This document shows positions 58,201 through 64,000 of a DNA stretch of 64,000 nucleotides, piece by piece. The notes under the pieces are model-generated. The model ran no database searches and was not told where the DNA came from. It saw only the letters and a program-made list of their open reading frames with translations. The DNA comes from Apodemus sylvaticus (taxonomy: Eukaryota; Chordata; Mammalia; Rodentia; Muridae): assembly GCF_947179515.1 (NCBI RefSeq), contig NC_067477.1, positions 77,536,644 to 77,600,643 on the forward strand, written 5' to 3'. The translations under genes were made by a program, and so were the position numbers. Position 1 is the first letter of the stretch. Every line of letters starts with the position of its first letter.

Positions 58201-59134
58201 ATCAAGGACCTCCACATAAATCCAGACATATTGAACCTAATAGAAGAGAAAGTGGGGGAAATTCTTGAACACACAGGTACAGCGGAAACGTTCCTGAACA
58301 GAACACCAATGGCTTATGCTCTAAGATCAAGACTCAACAAATAGGACCTCATAAAACCGCAAAGCTTCTGTAAGGCAAAGGACACTGATAATAGGACAAA
58401 ATGGAAACCAACAGATGCTGAAAATATCTTTACCAATCCTACATCTGATAGAGGGCTAACATCTAATATATACAATGAACTCAAGAAGTTCATAGACTCC
58501 AGAGAACCAAATAACCATATTAAAAAGTAGGGAACAAAGCTAATCAGAGATTTCTCAACTGAGGAATCTCAAAGGGCTGAGAAGCACCTAAAGAAATGTT
58601 CAACAACCTTAGTCATCAGGAAAATGCAAATCAAAACAACTCTGAGATTCTACCTTATACCAGTCAGAATGGCTAAGATCAAAAACTCAGGTGAGAGCAG
58701 AGGCTGATGAGGATGTGGAGAAAGAGGAACACTCCTCCATTGCTGGTTGGATTGCAAGCTGGTACAACCACTCTGGAAATCAGTCTGGTGGTTCCTCAGA
58801 AAATTGGACATAGTACTATCTGAGAACTCAGCTATACCCCTTCTGGGAATATATGCAAAAGATATTCCAACATGTAATAAAGACATTTTCTCCACTATGT
58901 TCATAGCAGCCTTATATATAATAGCAAGAAGCTGGAAAGAACCCAGATGTCCAGAGGAATGGATACAGAAAATGTGGTACATTTATACAATAGTTGATAG
59001 TACTACTCAACTATTAAAAACAATGAATTCATCAAATTCTTAAGCAAATGGATGGAACTAAGGAATATCTTCCTGAGGTAACCTAGTCATAAAAGAACAC
59101 ACATGGTATACCCTCACTGATAATTGGATATTAG
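55264..59134 (+). pseudogene. L1 ORF2 (endonuclease/reverse transcriptase), broken
   Basis: The start codon at 55264 lies in the context AAAATGACATAAC, 44 bases after the ORF1 stop, as in intact L1. Landmarks: endonuclease block SAPHGTFSKIDHIIGH near 55850-55900; SDNY at 55943-55954, where the catalytic histidine of SDH is asparagine; GFIPGMKG near 56952; SLDAEKAFDKIQHPFM near 57055-57105; FADY at 57367-57378, where the second catalytic aspartate of FADD is tyrosine; LGVTLTKQ near 57580; C-terminal RSWKEPRCP near 58930; stop at 59132-59134. An A-rich expansion at 57826-57880 and a small duplication at 56390-56445 also disrupt it. No long frame survives. Confidence 0.93.
57826..57880. repeat. 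A-rich expansion inside L1 ORF2
   Basis: Between GGAATAAC and AAGATAGTG, where other copies have about ten bases encoding NKKPRIA, there are about 50 bases of A interrupted by single C. This looks like microsatellite growth from the AACAAAAAAC codons or insertion of an A tail. Confidence 0.85.
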
Positions 59135-59640
59135 CCCAAAAGCTCAGAATACTAGAGATACAATTAACAGACCACATGCCTTATATATACAGAGAAGGAT
59201 GCTTGTAGCCAACCATTGCACTGAGTGTGGAGTCCTCAATGGAAGAAGTAGAGAAAGGACTGAAGGAACTGAAGGGATTTGCAACCCCATAGGAAGAACA
59301 ATATCAACCAACCAGACTCTCCAGAGCTCCCAGGGACTAAGCCACCAACCAAGGATTACACATGGCTCTGGCTGCAGGTGTAGCAGAGGACTGCCTTGTC
59401 AGATATCAATGGGAGGAAAGGTTCTTGGTCCTATGAAAGTTTGATAGATGCCCCAGCATAGGGGAATCAAGGATGGGGAAATGGGAGTGGATGGGTGGGT
59501 GGAGAAACACCTTCATTGAAGCAGGTGGAGGAGAAATAGGAGAGGGGTTTTCCAAGAGAGGAGTAACCCAGTTTAGAGGATAACACTTGAAATGAAAATA
59601 CATTAAAATAAAAACAAACAAACAAACAAACAAACAGAAA
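59135..59640 (+). other. L1 3' UTR and tail
   Basis: Part of the element at 53630. Landmarks: GTGGAGTCCTCAATGGAAG, GGGATTTGCAACCCCATAGG, CTCCCAGGGACTAAGCC, GGATTACACATGG, a G-rich part at 59470-59560, then ACACTTGAAATGAAAATAC and a (CAAA)n tail of about seven units. Confidence 0.9.
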
Positions 59641-60445
59641 AAACAATCTTTGAAATCAGAGTACTATCTGGAAAGCTTGAAGAACAGGTGAAAGCAAGGA
59701 CTCATTTCTTATATGAGTTGATTGTTTGCAAGTTAGACAATGGGTTGTCATCCATGCTGAAAGTAGGAGTAATTCTGTTTCACAAGTCTGGCATCTTATA
59801 TATTCATTCTTGTAGCAGAAACTACAGAGGTCAAAACTGTCAAAACACACAATAGGAATGCCTGGAGTGCCTTCAGTGCCCTGAACAGTCAAGACTGTGT
59901 AAAGTAAGAAAACCTATTTTCAGGAGAATATAGTACATAGAACATTTAAGGCTGTAGTTGATACTCATCATGATTTGAAAAGCAAGCCGATGTATGGAGG
60001 AACTGATAGACCTTGGAGAGAAGACAACTATGATCTGTATGGCTGATGAGTTGGCTGAAGTCACAAGAGATATATCATTAGAATTAGCTCAAAGGTCAAG
60101 GAGAATAAAGAAGAATGAAAAAGTTAAGAAAAATATTTGTAATACATCAATACCCTAGATAAAATGACAAATGAAAACAGACCAGTGTCCTAAGAAAGTA
60201 GAAATGAGCTTCCTGTACTACCTGCTATGTGTATGCTTCCTGGAGCAAAGTTGAGGCTGTCTCTGGATCTTGGATCAGTTATGCATTGCCAGCCATAGGT
60301 CATTTTATGTAAATGATTGAGAATGCAACAAGTACTGACCAGCTGCATTGAGTTTGTAGGTGATAGAATGTTTTTTCTTGTGACTGTCTGCCTTCCCAGG
60401 TGAATTTAATAAAGTATACAAACACTAAAACAAAAAGTGGTCTGC
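59641..60445 (+). pseudogene. Possible decayed retrocopy of unknown origin
   Basis: Directly 3' of the L1 tail is a stretch with coding-like frames broken by stops. 59667-59846 is open for 60 codons (LEEQVKARTHFLYELIV...). 59994-60158 is open for about 54 codons (MEELIDLGEKTTMICMADEL...). It ends in a mini 3' end, TTTAATAAAGTATAC followed by an A-rich stretch (60420-60437). I do not recognise the protein. It could be a processed pseudogene, sequence carried by the L1, or chance frames in unique DNA. Confidence 0.25.
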
Positions 60446-61549
60446 AGATTTCTCTGGGTTTGTTATCCCAGGAGGCTGTTTTGGACTAAAGAATCCTCAT
60501 GGGAGAGATCTAAAACAAGTACTCAAGTTGAGGAGATCAATAATGAATCACTGTTATTTCTTCCCAAGTTTGATTAAAATACCATTTGAGCTTCTGAATA
60601 TATGGAAGTGTTTGTAGATGAAGTGAAGAGATGCCTGGTAAGAAACAAGGCATGTTCACTGAGGAGTTGGTGCTTTATAGTAAACGGCAGTTTTCTCAAG
60701 AAACACATGAATAAGGTGTTCTCTGTTGGAGAATCTGGATTTTGTGTAAGAGGTATCTCTAGAAGTAAACTGCTTCTAATTCTATCTCCTATTGCTTGGT
60801 CAGTATTGCCAGTCTACTATTTATTTGAAGTCTTATGGGTAATATCTTCCAGTACTATGTCTTACCAATTGTCCAATAAATAATAAATATTCAGTTTTAT
60901 TGCCAATTGATGTAAACAGTTGAATTAGATATAACCCTCATTAGGAAGAGCAAGCAGCTATCTAACAATCATTGCACAGGAAACTAGCTAAATTCTACTG
61001 TATTTTAAAGGAAACAAATCATAAAAATATATTTGCATTATATTTTGCTTGTTTCTGTTTTGCTTTTAAGATGGAAATAATATAGAATAGGTTATTTCAA
61101 CATTAGACTGAGTTTCTGAAAAGACAAGATCAACTAATGTGAGAATAAATAGAGGAACAGAAGGACAAAATCATTTAATAGAATTAAGTAGGTGGAATGA
61201 GTACACAGCAATACAACCCTCAAATATGTAAATATTTTGATATATATACAAATCCATTCTTGTAACGTTTATTACAGCATTATTACCTAACTTTGAATAT
61301 TCCTGTAGGTATATATGGTTCATTGAATATGGGAATCATTTAAATCTCTACATTTTCAGAAAGAAAGTGCCTAGTATATATTTGGACTTTCCAAGAAAGA
61401 ATAAGTACCTGGAACAGAATGATCTCAAAGATGATGAGAGGGACCTACCTCCTCTATTACCCACACCACCCCTGTAATAATAAGATTTGATTTTTACATC
61501 TTCTTACCCTCTTTGGTTTCTTTTATCCATTTTGCCCTGGTCCTTAAAA
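60446..61549. other. AT-rich unique DNA
   Basis: No repeat recognised. A plus-strand frame of 93 codons (60602-60883) ends just before CCAATAAATAATAAAT, but it shows no motif and no homologue I know. Confidence 0.45.
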
Positions 61550-62065
61550 TGCACATCTCATTTCTTCCTTCAATTTTCCTGTGACATGACATCATTTCCT
61601 TCATGCCCCTCATTAGATTATTTAACGTGCTCATCTCATTACACCTTTCCCATCTTGCATCTTATTAGACCCCTTAAACATGCACATCTCATTACACAGT
61701 CCTTACATATCTCATTACACGATTCCATTTTTGTATCTCATTGTCATTTCATTTCTGCATCTTATTACACTAAAACCAAGTTCCCATTATATCTTACATA
61801 TTTTGAAAATTTATATACTCTCCTTTCCTTCCTTTATGCATGTAATTATAATGTTTCTCCTTTATGTGACCAGCTCATTACACTTTCCTTTCACCCATCT
61901 CATTTCTCCTGAAGGATGCCCATCTTACAGGACACTTCCTGAGACATAGCTCATTAAACCATCTCACGTATTCACCTCATTACAGCTTTTTAACATATAC
62001 ATCTTATTACATAGAACTCTCCATGAATCTCATTAAAATCTTGAAAGCCACAAATCTTACTTTTC
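61550..62065. repeat. Degenerate minisatellite, about 26-base period
   Basis: The word CATCTCATTACAC and close variants recur at 61554, 61632, 61658, 61685, 61708, 61734, 61758, 61871, 61896, 61921, 61945, 61973, 62000, 62026 and 62052. Spacing in the two best runs is 23-28 bases. The spacer between words is T/C-rich and poorly conserved. About 18-20 units would fit the interval. A 141-codon frame on the plus strand (61487-61912) is rich in Ser, Leu, Tyr and His because of the periodic DNA and is not a gene. Confidence 0.8.
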
Positions 62066-64000
62066 TGTCAATCATATTCTTCTTGTCATGGCATCACAAC
62101 TCTACTCATTAAAATATTTACTGTTTCAACATAGCCCTTCATTATATATTCATGACAGTTTCCTGGTTAATATTACAGTACTTTGTTGCATTTTCACAAT
62201 GTATATGGAGCAAGAATAGTCTCATATCTTTCAACACAGACTTTTGCTAAAATTTAATTTCATATTTTGTTACATTATTTTGTTCTTACATTGATGTTTC
62301 TCAGGCTCATACCCTGAGTATATTCATATACATGTAGTAAAAATATTGAAGTATATTTGAGTTTTGGGTTTGACAAATACAAGTTAACAAAAGTTGATAT
62401 AACTTAGATCAATAAAAACTTGGATTGTTTTTATTTCAGAAATTATTGGAATTATTTATATTTTATTGAGAACTATGAATAGTCATGAAAAATCAGGCCA
62501 CCAAAATTTCTCAGATAGGTAGGAAACAATGTGTTTATATCACATATGTTAATTACTCTTCCAAATTTCATCCCATAGAACGGTATAGCAAAGTCTTCAT
62601 TGAATATTTGATGATCACCTATGCAAAAAATTCTGGTTTTATCATTACTTGGCTTACAACTCTATGCAACCTTCTAGAACAAATGCCACAAGTAATTTCT
62701 TGAAAAACACCTCATTAGAATGTTTCTTAGACTTTTATGGTCATCATAGATATGCATTTAAAAGACTCCGTGAAAGAACCAAGGCCCCAGTCACATGCCT
62801 TTTTTTAATAACAAATTTGGACTTTCATGTTCTTTATTAGTTTTTCCAGAATATTCTGAGACACATCAAAGCTTAGAGTAGTACTTTCTTGTTTCTTACT
62901 AAATAATATTCTTTGTAAGAACACAATGAAGGATACATCTGTAAAATGGTATTGGGGGTCCTGATCATAAAATCATAATCATTCCATTGTAATAACTGCT
63001 TGCTTTCTCCCTAGTCACTAAACAAAGATAGGTGAATGCTTTCAAAGATCTGAGCTGGTTATTTGCAATACACTGAAGTTATTCACATATTTGGCACCCA
63101 AGCCTTTGTATCAGACAGATGTGAGTTTAAATCCCTTTACTTAATATATCTGATTATCTTGGGGAAGGATGATATATGAGGTCTGGAAGTCAGTTTCCTC
63201 CACTGTGAAGTGGATTGATAACACAATCTTTTATCATTATTGATAATAACAAACAGGTTAACATATTCACATTCCTTATCTCTAGCAAGGAGTTGTTCCT
63301 CAAGTAGCAATGGCTATTATTGAGAACATTATTTTCACCCTTTTATGTCCATGAAGATGAGAACATTTTTGAAATGACTACTGTCTATCAGTTGATCCAC
63401 AGTTAACAGATGAAAGGAAGTAAATGAAGACACTCCAAAGTTGTGTGACCTTATAGGGGTTGTTTCCCTTCTTGACTGTTTGGCAGCTGTGCAAATGCCA
63501 CTGCTGATCCCTGGGACTATCTGAGGGAGCATCGCATTGGATCATACATATTAAATATATTATACAAAACAGCAACTCCAACCCTACAAAGCAAACTTAG
63601 CATTTTTCTGTACTTACCTGAAAAGTTAGTTCCCATGAGAAGCTTGATTCATTGCCAATGTATTTACTGCATGCCCTCCAGACATCAATTCTGCCCTTTA
63701 ACTAAGCAAACTCATTCTGTGAAGAAATGAAATATGAATCTGTATAGTCTGCTTCATAACACGTTGAATGATGTCAGGAATGCTTGTGAATGATGATAAT
63801 GTCTTAGTTTTGGAGGCAGAGTCAGGAAAACTGGAAGTTTAAGTCTAGAACCAACCATATAGAAAACATGAAGCCAACATGGGCTACCTAACACTTTGCC
63901 TTCCAAATACAAGACAGAAATCCTACTGATACTGAAAGAAAAGCACCTTCTAAAGAGCAGTCATTGCCTACCTCAAATATATATGAATACAGGAAAGCTG
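62066..64000. other. AT-rich unique DNA
   Basis: Almost 2 kb without recognisable repeat or gene. Scattered TCATTA words up to 62165 suggest the minisatellite decays gradually into flanking sequence. Open frames are under 75 codons. Confidence 0.5.

Larger units (their letters stand above)
53630..59640 (+). mobile_element. Near full-length L1 retrotransposon
   Basis: About 6 kb with all parts in order: a 5' UTR with two monomer-like units (about 53633-54040) and a short linker, ORF1 from 54130, ORF2 from 55264, a 3' UTR at 59135-59608 and a (CAAA)-rich tail to about 59640. Length matches full-length rodent L1 (6-7 kb). The long 3' UTR (about 475 bases, ending AACACTTGAAATGAAAAT) distinguishes it from the short-UTR copies. 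Both ORFs have many stops and frameshifts, and two catalytic residues are changed, so it is inactive. A convincing target duplication was not found, so the 5' boundary is approximate. Confidence 0.93.

Noticed and set aside
60602..60883. 93-codon frame followed by AATAAATAATAAAT
   Set aside because: No motif, no recognised homologue, and chance is likely in 1 kb of AT-rich DNA. Kept only as a remark in the interval entry.
61487..61949. Plus-strand frames of 141 and 89 codons
   Set aside because: They follow the degenerate 26-base array. The repeated Ser-His-Tyr residues come from the CATCTCATTACAC word.
1..64000. Endogenous retrovirus or intact LTR element
   Set aside because: No gag, pro, pol or env-like frame, no primer-binding site followed by a retroviral frame, and no paired LTRs were seen. 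All reverse transcriptase sequence here is of L1 type.

Overview
This window is non-coding DNA from a muroid rodent nuclear genome. The evidence is the repeat content: many LINE-1 (L1) copies with rodent-type ORF2 and purine-rich 3' UTRs, 7SL-derived B1 SINEs, tRNA-derived B2/B3 and RSINE1/B4-type SINEs, and long CT, TA, CA and TTTA microsatellites. I found no cellular gene, no exon I would defend and no non-SINE RNA gene. Every long reading frame that resembles a known protein is a broken L1 ORF2 fragment. No rat-type ID SINE was recognised, and the youngest L1 copies have an unusually short 3' UTR (about 225-260 bases) unlike the long one of active Mus L1. I therefore do not name a genus.

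Layout. 1-3786: 3' part of a plus-strand L1 (ORF2 from the endonuclease domain on). 3787-13990: single-copy-looking DNA with a 5'-inverted L1 (5269-6541), a polypyrimidine tract of about 580 bases (8917-9495) and SINE fragments. 14080-17340: three L1 3'-end pieces and a B3 SINE. 17341-30360: mostly unique AT-rich DNA with scattered old SINEs, an Lx-type L1 3' end in antisense and decayed rodent repeats. 30368-36490: old antisense L1, B2, two 5'-inverted L1s (one with a perfect 14-base target duplication), more L1 ends and a B1. 37698-48897: a dense repeat-in-repeat district. It holds an L1 flanked by an exceptionally long (about 75-base) target duplication, an Lx element with a nested inverted L1, and a twin-primed Lx containing two further L1s, one of which carries a B1. 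48898-53630: AT-rich unique DNA with microsatellites. 53630-59640: a near full-length L1 with two tandem monomers of about 190-200 bases in its 5' UTR, ORF1, ORF2 and 3' UTR, all inactivated. 59641-64000: unique DNA with a possible decayed retrocopy and a degenerate 26-base minisatellite (61550-62065).

No genes here work together. The biology is retrotransposition in cis (L1) and in trans (B1, B2, B3), recorded as target-site duplications, 5' truncations, twin-priming inversions and nested insertions that allow a relative chronology. L1-related sequence covers roughly 40 percent of the window. I did not find a new biological system. The most notable items are the very long L1 target duplication, the three-level nest, the inverted L1 pair at 2541-6086, the two-monomer L1 promoter and the 26-base periodic array.
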